From: Clostridium_AD sp937920395
Lineage (GTDB): Bacteria; Bacillota; Clostridia; Clostridiales; Clostridiaceae
Direction: 5' to 3'
Length of the DNA stretch: 64,000 bases
Assembly: GCA_052274345.1 (NCBI GenBank)
Contig: DAVZGP010000012.1
Span: 1-64,000 of the forward strand
Position 1 is the stretch's first letter. The number at the start of each line of letters is the position of its first letter. A model generated the notes under the pieces. The model was not told the DNA's origin. It worked only from the letters and a program-made list of their open reading frames with translations, and searched no databases. This document shows positions 1 to 8,897 of the stretch, in pieces. Both the position numbers and the translations under genes were made by a program.

Positions 1-450
1 TTAGCGAGATAATCATTAACCTTATTACCTCGTTTGTTCCAAAGGTTTCCTTGGGCTTTAGTAGTGCGTGTGATATTTTGTTTATCTTTAATTGATTGCA
101 ATTTGCAACTTCGCTTATTTGTACTTACCTGCTTTTGCTAATTTAAGCAATGCAAAAAACGACTTAAAACTTGCATCTACAACTTTCATTATTTGTTGGG
201 CTGAATTACTATTAAGTATTTCGTAGTTTTCATTAGTTTTGCAAACATGATAGTTTTTAATGTAACTTAAGAACTTCTTTTCAGTAAAATAATGTTGACG
301 AATACTGTACAATGCTACATTGTACATGTTTTTAGATAAAAAACATAGTTGTTTAAGTGCTTTATATTCCTTAGCTGACAAATCTTTAAGTTGTTGTTTT
401 TGAACTCCGTACAAGATTTCCTTTTCTACTTTTTTTGAACTGTTAGTCAT
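1..450 (-). pseudogene. tnpB: Decayed tnpB fragment (IS200/IS605 family)
   Basis: Runs leftwards out of the window. The ATG at 450 has AGGAGG about 8 nt upstream and is preferred over the GTG at 468, which precedes that ribosome site. About 111 residues match the N-terminal part of TnpB, the RNA-guided nuclease-like protein of IS200/IS605 elements (core FKSFFALLKLAKAGKYK), then stop at TAA (115-117). The remaining 114 nt read in another frame as QGNLWNKRGNKVNDYLA, typical of the TnpB middle region, so sequence between the two parts is missing and the frame is broken. No tnpA is visible. The gene is almost surely inactive. Confidence 0.85.
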
Positions 451-571
451 TGAGACTCCTCCTTTCACAAATGTTTTATATTAATATTATGTCCAAATAT
501 CGATGAAAATATGAGTATATTCTCTATTAATATTATACTTGTAAGTAATTGCTTTATTTTTATAAACTGCC

Positions 572-674
572 CTAAGCTAGACGGAATTCACCACCCACCT
601 ATAGAGGATGGGCGTACTCTTTCGCAACAGGATAGGTTTAGAAAAGGGTTAGTTCCGTCTTAGCTAACGCTAAG
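572..674. repeat. Structured inverted repeat, possible IS605-type end
   Basis: CTAAGCTAGACGGAA at 572-586 is partly mirrored by TTCCGTCTTAGCTA at 653-666, and an inner CCCACC/GATGGG hairpin lies near 594-612. It sits between the broken tnpB and the next gene. Subterminal hairpins are usual at IS200/IS605 ends, so this may be the left end of the dead element. The assignment is inference from position and shape. Confidence 0.4.
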
Positions 675-719
675 AAATGCAATTCATTAAAAAAAATAAA
701 TATAAAAGGGGAAATTAAT

Positions 720-1250
720 ATGATATATGATTACAAAGTAAAAACTACAGAGGGTAATGAAGTTTCAATGGAAGATTATAAAGGAAAGGTACTTTTAATA
801 GTTAACACAGCTACTGGTTGCGGTTTTACACCACAATATGAAGGACTTCAAAAACTTTATGACAAATACGGCAAAGACGGATTTGAAATATTAGATTTCC
901 CAAGCAATCAATTCTTTGCTCAAGCTCCAGGAACTAACGAGGAAATTTCTAATTTTTGTGCAATAACATATGGTACAACTTTTAAAACTTTTGCTAAAAT
1001 AGATGTAAATGGCGAAACTGCAAATGAACTATATAAATTTCTAAAAAAAGAAGCTCCTACAGCTACTGAAGATGATGCATCAAAAGGTTTCTACACTAAA
1101 TTATCTGGTCTAGGATTTAATACATCTGAATCTGATATCAAATGGAATTTCACAAAATTCCTTGTAGATAAAACTGGTAAAGTTATTGCTAGATTTGCTC
1201 CAACATTTGAGCCAGAGAAAATGGAAGAAAACATTAAATCTTTACTATAA
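720..1250 (+). CDS. gpx: Glutathione peroxidase family protein
   Basis: 176 residues, full length for the small bacterial glutathione peroxidases, which are thioredoxin-fold enzymes reducing peroxides with thiols in the cytoplasm. Visible motifs are NTATGCGFTPQYEGL near residue 29, with the peroxidatic Cys (not Sec), and WNFTKFLVDKTGK near residue 140, which carries the family Trp and Asn. A ribosome site (GGGGAAA) lies about 8 nt before the ATG. It is a single-gene unit closed by a strong terminator. In an anaerobe it would serve oxygen tolerance; electron donor and substrate cannot be read from the sequence. Confidence 0.93.
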   Translation: MIYDYKVKTTEGNEVSMEDYKGKVLLIVNTATGCGFTPQYEGLQKLYDKYGKDGFEILDFPSNQFFAQAPGTNEEISNFCAITYGTTFKTFAKIDVNGETANELYKFLKKEAPTATEDDASKGFYTKLSGLGFNTSESDIKWNFTKFLVDKTGKVIARFAPTFEPEKMEENIKSLL

Positions 1251-1257
1251 ATTAAAC

Positions 1258-1304
1258 AAAAGATTATATTATTGTTAGTAAAAACAATAGTATAATCTTT
1301 TTTA
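1258..1304 (+). terminator. Rho-independent terminator after gpx
   Basis: AAAGATTATATTATTG pairs with CAATAGTATAATCTTT (one mismatch) across a 10-nt loop and is followed by a T run, 8 nt after the gpx stop. Confidence 0.85.
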
Positions 1305-1337
1305 TTTTAATAATTGTTAATATATGTTCTATTATAG

Positions 1338-1688
1338 TTACTGATTTAGATTGTCTTTTCTTCTGCTTCCATCCATATGAAATATTCGCAGTAAGTGTAT
1401 TTCTTCAATAAGAAAAATAGCTATAACACTTATCAATAATAATAACAATTGCATACTGTCCTCATTAATAGCGATTGGTCGAATCAATGCCCAAATCCCA
1501 AAAACAGCATTAACACCCCCAAATATTAGCATTATAAATCCACTATGTTTTTGTGATACGTCCCAAGTGTCTTGATTTTTCATTGACAAAGGTGTTTTAT
1601 ATCCCATCACACCATTTATACTTTCTGGTGGATACTTCATTAAGCTAAACCCAAATATACTAAAACATATTCCAACAATTAAACTCAT
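1338..1688 (-). CDS. SdpI-family membrane protein
   Basis: 116 residues with an N-terminal membrane segment, then PPESINGVMGYKTPLSMKN and DTW, the conserved cytoplasmic signature of the SdpI family (PPxxIN..GYRT..SM....W), followed by two further hydrophobic stretches. SdpI of Bacillus gives immunity to the SdpC cannibalism toxin; most clostridial relatives are short proteins of unknown role. No toxin gene or regulator lies beside it, so an immunity role is not supported here. A stand-alone gene, convergent with gpx. Confidence 0.75.
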   Translation of the reverse strand: MSLIVGICFSIFGFSLMKYPPESINGVMGYKTPLSMKNQDTWDVSQKHSGFIMLIFGGVNAVFGIWALIRPIAINEDSMQLLLLLISVIAIFLIEEIHLLRIFHMDGSRRKDNLNQ

Positions 1689-1904
1689 ACGTCTTCCCCC
1701 ATAAATTATTAATGTCGTTAAGTAAAAATAAACAAATCCTCATGCCACCTCAACTATGTATTATATACATTTTCAAATAAGATGTTCACTTTATTATACT
1801 ATTAATGGCATAAATTACATATATAAATTTCAATTTTCCTTAAATTCTTTCATTCTTCTTTCATTATATATACTTGTTATCTTTGATAAAAAAAGTTCAT
1901 AAAA

Positions 1905-1955
1905 CTATAGGAGCCAAAATCTTTATATAATGAAGATTTCAGCTCCTATTACTTT
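1905..1955 (-). terminator. Terminator of the hydantoinase/amidohydrolase operon
   Basis: ATAGGAGCCAAAATCTT (from 1907) pairs with AAGATTTCAGCTCCTAT (to 1949), with one mismatched pair. It lies just past the stop of the M20 hydrolase gene. Confidence 0.75.
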
Positions 1956-1976
1956 TAACTATTAAATTAGTTGTTT

Positions 1977-3200
1977 TTATTTTTTATCAATCGCTAAAAC
2001 TGTATGAAGAGCTACGTTTATACCATTGCAGCAATCTTCAAGCGATGTAAATTCTGGTTCACAATGACTGTGTCCATCCTTACTTGGAACAAAAATCATA
2101 GTAGTAGGTAACATTTCCGCAGCAAATTGTGCATCATGTCCTGCACCACTGTACATTTTTTTACTTGTATACCCACATTTATCTGAGCTTTCTTGAACTA
2201 ATCCTACTAGTTTTTCATTAAACTCAATTGTGTTACGTGCCCAAGCTTCTTCATATTTAACTTCACATTTATCTAATTCTTTAGGCATATTTTTAATTAT
2301 TTCAACAACTTGTTTAATAACTTTTGGATCCTTATGTCTTGCATCTAACGAGAAGTCAACAAGGTCCGGAATGCAAGTGTGTACACATGGATGACAAATA
2401 ATTTCGCCTGTTGTATAAACAAGATTACTATCAAGCTTGTCAAGCTGTTCATGTAAATACTTAAGAGCAGATGATGAGGCCAAAAGAGCATCTCTTCTGT
2501 ATTTCATTGGAGTAGTTCCCGCATGGTCAGTCTGTCCATAAGTTCTAATTCTGTAATTAACCATTCCTACAACGCCCTGAACAACACCGATTTGCTTATT
2601 TTCAGCTTCAAGAACAGGACCCTGCTCTATGTGTAATTCTAGCATTGCCATGTAATCTTTAGGATTTAGTCTGTTTGAAATATCACCTATATATCCACTC
2701 TGCTCCAAAGCTTGTCCAAAGGTTTTCCCCTCACAACTCTTTGTAGCTAACATTTTACCTTTATCAAATTTACCACAGACTACACCCGAGCACATCATTG
2801 CAGGTGGATAAAGTGACCCTTCTTCATTGGTCCAAATCATAGCTGTAATTGGATGTCTATGAGGAATTTTTTCTGTAACAATTGTTTCAACTACTTCCAT
2901 TCCTGTCATAACTCCCAAAATACCATCGTAGTTACCACCATTTCTAACGGAATCACAATGAGATGCCATTACAATTCTAGGAAACCCCGCTTCTGTACCT
3001 GGAAAAGTCGCGTACATATTTGCCAAATCGTCGGTTACAACTTTAACACCAAGTGCAAGCATTCTCTTACTGAATTCCGCTCTTGCCTCAAGTGCCTCTT
3101 TTGACAAAGAAAGTCTTGTTATCCCGCCATGTCCTGCATCACCAAATTTGGAAAATGTCTCAATTTTGTTTTGTACCCTTTCTTTATTACAAGTTAACAT
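1977..3200 (-). CDS. M20 Zn-dependent amidohydrolase (N-carbamoyl-amino-acid hydrolase / beta-ureidopropionase type)
   Basis: About 407 residues. The family cleaves N-carbamoyl groups (carbamoyl-beta-alanine, carbamoyl-L-amino acids, allantoate) with two metal ions. Metal-site motifs are in order: ASHCDSV, GNYDGILG, TNEEGS, LHIEQGP, QTDHAGTTPM and SGAGHDAQFA. The ATG at 3200 is chosen because GGGGG lies 9 nt upstream; the ATG at 3215 has no such site. It follows the dihydropyrimidinase gene (stop at 3218) in the same transcript. The pair covers ring opening then decarbamoylation, as in reductive uracil/thymine degradation. Hydantoin or allantoin use is an alternative; the exact substrate cannot be told. 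Confidence 0.9.
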   Translation of the reverse strand: MLTCNKERVQNKIETFSKFGDAGHGGITRLSLSKEALEARAEFSKRMLALGVKVVTDDLANMYATFPGTEAGFPRIVMASHCDSVRNGGNYDGILGVMTGMEVVETIVTEKIPHRHPITAMIWTNEEGSLYPPAMMCSGVVCGKFDKGKMLATKSCEGKTFGQALEQSGYIGDISNRLNPKDYMAMLELHIEQGPVLEAENKQIGVVQGVVGMVNYRIRTYGQTDHAGTTPMKYRRDALLASSSALKYLHEQLDKLDSNLVYTTGEIICHPCVHTCIPDLVDFSLDARHKDPKVIKQVVEIIKNMPKELDKCEVKYEEAWARNTIEFNEKLVGLVQESSDKCGYTSKKMYSGAGHDAQFAAEMLPTTMIFVPSKDGHSHCEPEFTSLEDCCNGINVALHTVLAIDKK

Positions 3201-3217
3201 TCTACTAACCCCCATTT

Positions 3218-4603
3218 TTATATTATTTGAGGTGAAGTTCTTTTTATGAACTTGCCTCTTCCTTCTTCACCTACAAATTGACCGTCCCTCGCAATTACAT
3301 TTCCTCTACTTATCGTAACCGTTGGGTATCCTTTTAACTTAAACCCTTCATATGGTGTATAATCTACATTTTCATGTAACATTGATTTTGTTAATGTAGT
3401 TTCTATATTTGGATCAAATACAACTAAATCCGCATCACTTCCAACTGCAATTGTTCCCTTCTGTGGGTACATACCGTATATTTTAGCAGCATTTGTAGAA
3501 GTGACTTGTACAAATCTATTAAGATCAATTTCCCCTGAAGTTACGCCGTAAGTATACATTAAAGCCATCCTGGCCTCTATTCCTGGTGCACCATTTGGAA
3601 TACTCGCAAAAGAATCTTTTCCCATTTCCTTTTGACTCATAAAGAATGGACAATGATCTGTTGCAACTACTTGTAGAGTATTATCCTTTATTGCCTTCCA
3701 TACAACTGGCCAGTTCTTTTTATCTCTAAGAGGTGGTGACATTACATATTTTGCTCCATTAAAGTTTGGCTCCCTATAGTTATCTTCTGAAAGTAATAAG
3801 TATTGTGGACAAGTTTCTCCCATTATAGGGTATCCTTCTTCTCTAGCCTTTGCTATTTCACTAATAGACGCTTCACAACTATTATGAACTATGTAAAGAG
3901 GTGCATTAGCTATTTTAGCAAGTTTAATTGCTCGTCCTGCAGCTTCTCCTTCTGCTAAATCTGGGCGAGATAATGCATGATATATTGGCTCAATTTTGCC
4001 TTCAGATAAAAACTTGTTTTTGAGATATTCTATAACATAATAATTCTCTGCATGGACACAACATAACCCACCGCTTTCATTAACTTTTATAAGCGTTCTT
4101 AATAACGTGCCGTCATCAACTCTCATTCCATCATATGTCATATACATTTTAAAACTTTGATAACCATCTGCAATAACCTTTGGTATCTCATTCATAACTT
4201 CTTCATTAAGCTCAGTTAATGCAATGTGAATACCATAATCTATAACTGCTTTTCCATCGGCTTTTTCACGCCAAGTATTTATAGTTTGTTTTAATGATTT
4301 ACCTTTTGCTTGGATCGAAAAATCTACTATTGAAGTAGTTCCTCCACAAGCTGCTGCTATAGTTCCTGTTTTAAAATCATCACTAGAAAAAGTACCACCA
4401 AATGGCATATTCATATGAGTATGTGGATCTATTCCACCTGGAAAAACATATTTGCCAGATGCATCAATAATTTCCGCTGCATCTTTTCCTAAGTCTAATC
4501 CCATTTCTGAAATTATTCCTTCATTAATACCAATATCTGCTTTAAATATATCAGAAGCTGTAACAACATTTCCACCTTTAACAATCATATCAAATGTTTT
4601 CAT
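3218..4603 (-). CDS. hydA: Dihydropyrimidinase / D-hydantoinase
   Basis: 461 residues, the usual length for this cyclic amidohydrolase, which opens dihydrouracil or hydantoin rings in the cytoplasm. The metal site is complete: DPHTHMNMP (His 61/63), the carboxylated Lys in SFKMYM (about 152), CVHAEN (about 185), YIVHNS (about 240) and VATDHCPF (about 315). A strong ribosome site GGGAGG lies 8 nt before the ATG. It is the first gene of a two-gene operon with the M20 hydrolase. No dihydropyrimidine dehydrogenase is in view. The following 340 bp up to 4943 are AT-rich and hold the divergent start regions of this operon and of yitT; no gene was seen there. Confidence 0.93.
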   Translation of the reverse strand: MKTFDMIVKGGNVVTASDIFKADIGINEGIISEMGLDLGKDAAEIIDASGKYVFPGGIDPHTHMNMPFGGTFSSDDFKTGTIAAACGGTTSIVDFSIQAKGKSLKQTINTWREKADGKAVIDYGIHIALTELNEEVMNEIPKVIADGYQSFKMYMTYDGMRVDDGTLLRTLIKVNESGGLCCVHAENYYVIEYLKNKFLSEGKIEPIYHALSRPDLAEGEAAGRAIKLAKIANAPLYIVHNSCEASISEIAKAREEGYPIMGETCPQYLLLSEDNYREPNFNGAKYVMSPPLRDKKNWPVVWKAIKDNTLQVVATDHCPFFMSQKEMGKDSFASIPNGAPGIEARMALMYTYGVTSGEIDLNRFVQVTSTNAAKIYGMYPQKGTIAVGSDADLVVFDPNIETTLTKSMLHENVDYTPYEGFKLKGYPTVTISRGNVIARDGQFVGEEGRGKFIKRTSPQII

Positions 4604-4943
4604 TTATATACCTCCCTTAATTATAAAATTACACATATTATTAAATTCTTCATTTTGTTCTATTTTTAAGTTATATCTAATATCATTTTATATAGTTATT
4701 TAATTACTACTTTAACAAATATAATTAATATATTTAACATTATTCCTTACTAATTATCATATCACATTATATATGCTAATAGTCCCCATTTTCTTAATTT
4801 ACTGAATGTTACGACTTTTTGTTCTGTTAGCGAACTAAAAAATGTAATTTATCCTTATTTATTCTATTTATTTAGATAGAAACAGATTTTCCTTGCAAAT
4901 AGGTATAAACTGAAATAGAGACAAATTTGGTGGGGGTAAGAAC

Positions 4944-5810
4944 ATGATAAATTTAAAAAAACAAGAATCTTTTATAATAAGAGTTTTAGTAATTACACTT
5001 GGAGCTTTTTTATCTTCTATATCAGTTATTGGTTTTTTAGTACCGCATCATTTATTATCTGGAGGAATTACAGGCGTTGCACTTATACTAAAATATTGTA
5101 TTAATCTGCCCGTTGGATTCGGCTTCTTCATATTAAACCTTCCTATTTTTATTGTTGGAATAAGGAATGTAGATAGAGATTTCGTGCTTTTTAGTCTACT
5201 TGGAATGGTAGAATTATCAGTATTTTTAATTATAGCTGCTCCATTAGCTCCATATATTCAAATTCATGATATTATGCTTTCTTCCATAACCGGTGGTATA
5301 CTCAACGGTATTGGCTGTGGTTTATGTTTTAGGAGTAGAGCATCACAAGGTGGAACAGATGTTATTGCAACAGTTTTAAAAAGGATAACCGGAGTAGAAA
5401 TAGCCTCACTTTCAATGCTTATTAATATATTTATTATTGCAGCTGGCGTAATATTTATTGCAGCTGGATTAGAACTAGTTTTATACACATTAATTAGTAT
5501 CTATGTAGCTACAATTTGTACACAGAAGGTAATAGATGGGTTTAACCATAAAAAATTACTTTGGATAATAACAAATAAAGAACCTGAAGTGGCTCATGCA
5601 ATATTGACCAAGCTTGGTAGAGGGGTAACTCTTATAAATGCAGAAGGGGCTTACACCGGGGAACAAAGAAAAATAATATATAGTTTTATTACTTTAACTC
5701 AAATAGCTAAAGCTAAAAAGATTGTTCAAGATATAGATAGTTCAGCTTTTATCACAATATCAAATATATCTGAAATAAATGGAGAAGGCTTTAAAAAAGC
5801 TGCTTTATAA
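4944..5810 (+). CDS. YitT family membrane protein (DUF161/DUF2179)
   Basis: 288 residues. The first two thirds hold five or six hydrophobic helices of the YitT_membrane family, including FLVPHHLLSGGITGVALIL and the repeat-like FRSRASQGGTDVIATVLKR. The last 80 residues form the soluble DUF2179 domain (NAEGAYTGEQRKIIYSFIT). The start is set by GGTGGGGG 8 nt upstream. These proteins are abundant in Firmicutes and are thought to be transporters, with substrates mostly unknown. A single gene followed by its own terminator. Confidence 0.9.
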   Translation: MINLKKQESFIIRVLVITLGAFLSSISVIGFLVPHHLLSGGITGVALILKYCINLPVGFGFFILNLPIFIVGIRNVDRDFVLFSLLGMVELSVFLIIAAPLAPYIQIHDIMLSSITGGILNGIGCGLCFRSRASQGGTDVIATVLKRITGVEIASLSMLINIFIIAAGVIFIAAGLELVLYTLISIYVATICTQKVIDGFNHKKLLWIITNKEPEVAHAILTKLGRGVTLINAEGAYTGEQRKIIYSFITLTQIAKAKKIVQDIDSSAFITISNISEINGEGFKKAAL

Positions 5811-5813
5811 CGT

Positions 5814-5852
5814 AATAATGCTTTAGCTTAGGAGCTAAAGCATTATTTATTT
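5814..5852 (+). terminator. Terminator after yitT-like gene
   Basis: AATAATGCTTTAGCT pairs perfectly with AGCTAAAGCATTATT around a short loop, followed by TTATTTT. Confidence 0.88.
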
Positions 5853-5921
5853 TCTCTATATGTCATTTTCTATATGGTAGGTCCTATTTGGGTAACTTTA
5901 CATGCGGTGGCTCATATTTTT

Positions 5922-6638
5922 CTATCTTTTCATTTCAAATTCAGCATGATCTCCTGCAGCATGGCTAACAGGTACACTTATACCTAAAGTATCTTTTGTG
6001 ACGAAGCTAAATGTGTCAGATTGGTCTGCAGTTCCTACAAGATCTAATGAATCTGCATTTTTAAACATTTTGATTAACTCATCATTTGTATATTGCTCAA
6101 CGCTTACCTTCCCTGGCTGGCTGGATTTGTCTGCAATACTCCTAAGCTTATTAACAAGATTTTTATCTATTTTAACAAAATCTGAAAGCCTTAGTCTTAC
6201 TGCTTTTGTAAGGTTTATATTTGTTGTGTAAAACAAGTTATTTGGGTGAGCTGACCCTTTAACATATGCAGTACCTGAGTATTGTACACTCAATTGGTCA
6301 TTACCTTTATATTTAATGTTGTAAATTATATCTAATGTGACCTCGCCTGGAGAATCCTTATAATAGTTAGAAACTTTTAATGCTTCTTGCTTTAATATAT
6401 TATTAATGACCTTCTGTTTACTTACATCCCCAAAATTAGTGATTTGAGGATAATTTACAATTACCTTTTTATTAGTGTAAACATTCTTTACTAATTGATA
6501 ATTTATACTTGTTGATGTTTGAGTTTTGCTCACAACTGAAGTTTTTTGTGATTGCACATCTGTTGAATTTTGGCTTCCACAGCCAGCCGCTAGAGTACTT
6601 AAACAAATTAATGAAATTAATAATAATTTTTTATTCAC
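5922..6638 (-). CDS. Lipoprotein with DUF4163/DUF3298 fold
   Basis: 238 residues with a lipoprotein signal (lipobox LAAGC, Cys at about 20), so a secreted, lipid-anchored protein. The segment NYPQITNFGDVSKQKVINNIL resembles DUF4163, and LRLSDFVKIDKNLVNKLRSIADK is typical of DUF3298, the pair seen in RsiV and in the non-catalytic part of PdaC-type proteins. There is no deacetylase domain and no sigma-factor gene beside it. The start is a GTG with GGGGGAT upstream. A role at the envelope is likely but undefined. Confidence 0.8.
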   Translation of the reverse strand: MNKKLLLISLICLSTLAAGCGSQNSTDVQSQKTSVVSKTQTSTSINYQLVKNVYTNKKVIVNYPQITNFGDVSKQKVINNILKQEALKVSNYYKDSPGEVTLDIIYNIKYKGNDQLSVQYSGTAYVKGSAHPNNLFYTTNINLTKAVRLRLSDFVKIDKNLVNKLRSIADKSSQPGKVSVEQYTNDELIKMFKNADSLDLVGTADQSDTFSFVTKDTLGISVPVSHAAGDHAEFEMKR

Positions 6639-6692
6639 TTCAATTTATCCCCCTTATATATCAACGGTTAAAATATAAAATTAAACGAACCT

Positions 6693-7583
6693 TTAAATGT
6701 CATACTTATAATAATTCATTACAGACTTTTCTTCAAACCCACATGATTTATATAAATTAAGTACAGTATTATTTTTACATTCTACATCTAATCCTATATC
6801 ATAGATATTTCTTTTATTTATCAGCTGTAAAGCTTCCTTTAAAGTTGCCTTTCCATATCCTTTTCCTTTAAAATTAGGCAATAATCCAAACCCACTTATA
6901 AAGGCCGAATTATCACTGTATTCTACTCTTATTTTACCAATAATTTCATTATTTACCTCTGCCATATATGTTATTTCATTTAATTCTTCCTCCGCCTCTG
7001 GAAAAGCTTCACATTCCTCTGAACCGTTAAAAAATATTGCATTTTGCCTACCTATTTCTTTACCGTCCAAATTTGTAGCTTTTCTTAAGTTAATACAATC
7101 TATGCTGTCTATTATAGTTTGGTCAATTAATTTCATTCTATACTCTGAAAAATCATATATACCATTCGCAGACTTTATAAATCCAAGCCCTGAGCCCGAA
7201 TTACCATCTGATAATAGTAATATCTTACTGAACCCTCTCCCCCAACACTGCTGAACTGCGAGTTCAAAGAGTTTTCTAAATAACCCCTTACGCCTATAGT
7301 CAGGATGAGTTAATCCATTTATTTCGCAAATATTACTACCCCCGAAACTTGAAATCCCAAGATATGCTACCAAAACTCCTTTAACATAATATAAAAACTC
7401 ATCTATATTTTTTAGTCCCACTTCAGACTTTTTATTTTTATTAAGCTTATAATCTAATTCTAACTTTAGATTGGTCTTGTCTTGTATACTGCAAATCTTC
7501 TCTAATTCATTTATTTCTTTATACTCTTTTTCTGATATATATTGCTTTAAACAAATAGTCTCATTTAATACTTCTCCCGCCAT
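6693..7583 (-). CDS. GNAT acetyltransferase with two tandem GNAT domains
   Basis: 296 residues. Two acetyl-CoA binding motifs are visible: HPDYRRKGLFRKLFELAVQ in the first half and LPNFKGKGYGKATLKEALQ in the second, each matching the R/Q-x-x-G-x-G/A loop region of GNAT folds. The second is the better conserved, so the N-terminal copy may be structural. GGGGGAG sits 10 nt before the ATG. The substrate is unknown; similar two-domain proteins acetylate amines or peptides. It stands alone, 54 bp upstream of the DUF3298 lipoprotein gene. Confidence 0.85.
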   Translation of the reverse strand: MAGEVLNETICLKQYISEKEYKEINELEKICSIQDKTNLKLELDYKLNKNKKSEVGLKNIDEFLYYVKGVLVAYLGISSFGGSNICEINGLTHPDYRRKGLFRKLFELAVQQCWGRGFSKILLLSDGNSGSGLGFIKSANGIYDFSEYRMKLIDQTIIDSIDCINLRKATNLDGKEIGRQNAIFFNGSEECEAFPEAEEELNEITYMAEVNNEIIGKIRVEYSDNSAFISGFGLLPNFKGKGYGKATLKEALQLINKRNIYDIGLDVECKNNTVLNLYKSCGFEEKSVMNYYKYDI

Positions 7584-7952
7584 TCTTCAACACTCCCCCT
7601 ATAATTTCATTTGTTTCATCCAAAATTAAGTTAACTAATTAATTGTATTCTATAATTACTATAAATTGCTAATAATATATTTACCTAATTATACTATTTA
7701 TAAGACAACTTCTCACGTGAAATATTCATAATATTTTGAAACAAAAAAGAACCAGCATTTTTTAATTTAGCTGGTTCCGTTTTAAAATTATTTGTAAGAT
7801 TTAGATTTAATTAAAGGGGGACTCTAATTAAAAAAATTAATTGCTCATCACTTACTATATATTTATAATAACATTAGATTACCTAATTAATATCGAATAA
7901 ATATGTGTAAAATATGTGACTTTCACTATTTTGTTTTTACATTGAAAAGTCC
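7584..7952. other. AT-rich intergenic stretch
   Basis: No gene seen on either strand. It holds the terminator of the DUF1294 gene and the upstream region of the acetyltransferase gene. Confidence 0.6.
7742..7778 (-). terminator. Terminator downstream of the DUF1294 gene
   Basis: GAACCAGC (7749) pairs with GCTGGTTC (7770). On the minus strand the stem is followed by six T. It lies 170 nt past the stop, so a long 3' tail is implied. Confidence 0.65.
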
Positions 7953-8222
7953 TTAAAATACTTTAAAAATATATCTAAAAAATATAAATATTTGAACTAT
8001 GAGTATTGCCGGTATTCCTATTACAAACTTGTTATGCTTAGTTTTATGTCTAAATAATCGCATACCTAAAAATATACCCAAAGCGCCATAAGCAAAAGCT
8101 ATAATAAAAAGTGTCTTCTCTGGCGTTCTCCATTTCCCTTGTCTTGATTTGTTCTTATCTGAATACATTACAAAAATTCCGTACAAATTAATTAATAAAA
8201 CATAATATAAAAATATCTTCAT
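7953..8222 (-). CDS. DUF1294 small membrane protein
   Basis: 89 residues with three hydrophobic segments. The family signature is clear: YSDKNKSRQGKWRTPEKTL in the loop after the first helix, and LGMRLFRHKTKHNKF between the second and third. Function of the family is unknown. A GGAGG-type site precedes the ATG (cctcc at 8230-8234). A single gene next to a repeat-rich region. Confidence 0.85.
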   Translation of the reverse strand: MKIFLYYVLLINLYGIFVMYSDKNKSRQGKWRTPEKTLFIIAFAYGALGIFLGMRLFRHKTKHNKFVIGIPAILIVQIFIFFRYIFKVF

Positions 8223-8339
8223 TTGTTTTCCTCCATTTTAATAGTAATTAAATCATCACCATGACGCTTTGGTATCTAGGATGTTCTGATAGTGGAGCAT
8301 TTGTTGTTTTAAAAACATTCAAGAGTTACCCGCTAAATC

Positions 8340-8600
8340 ACTTGGCCGTAGGCCGTCGTGCTTACTTATCTTTGTTAAGACACTCCTCATCGATTTTCAT
8401 TCCACTGGAACGAAAGAGTCATATTCATTGAAATATACATCATAATTATATGAAGTTTTTCCCTCCGACTTCGTTCCACCGGAACGAAGAGGAACGCACA
8501 TTTAATCCATATGTAAAATCATAGGGAATTTCTCCATAGGGACTTGCAAGAAGAAGCGCAGTAACATTGAAATTGAATTTTTCCTCGATTACTCACTATT
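8340..8600. repeat. Cluster of short hairpins and a partial repeat copy
   Basis: Contains small palindromes (GGCCGTAGGCC near 8346; CATTCCACTGGAACGAA near 8399; CGTTCCACCGGAACG near 8470). A segment at about 8530-8580 (CTTGCAAGAAGAAGCGC...) is repeated in altered form at 8642-8693, inside the large palindrome that follows. It looks like a nested or half copy of the same repeat family. Confidence 0.6.
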
Positions 8601-8619
8601 TTGGAATACATCAGAATTC

Positions 8620-8887
8620 AAGATGCATATTTATATGTAACTTCTCCGTAATGACTTGCAAAAAAAGCGACGAAACTATTGAAATTCGATTTAGAAATTC
8701 TTCTTTTGCGAATGTAAAATTCTCGTAAGCTTCCACAGGAAGTGGAAGCTAGCGAACCCGAGACAGGACGTCGAGTGTGAACGATAGAGAATTTCACGTG
8801 AGCAAAAGTCTAGAATTTCTTAATCCAATTTTCTGTTTATAGCTTGCTTGCAAGGCATATAGGAGAATTTTGATACATATTGCATGT
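8620..8887. repeat. Large palindromic intergenic element, copy A
   Basis: An imperfect palindrome of about 268 nt. Arms include GATGCATAT/ATATTGCAT, CTTCTCC/GGAGAA, CTTGCAA/TTGCAAG and AGAAATTC.../...AGAATTTCT. An inner hairpin is AGCTTCCAC/GTGGAAGCT (8728-8750). It is followed by a 32-nt core (8749-8780) that is identical, in inverted orientation, at 31881-31912. Copy B there has a different but self-complementary inner stem. Confidence 0.8.
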
Positions 8888-8897
8888 GAAATACATT

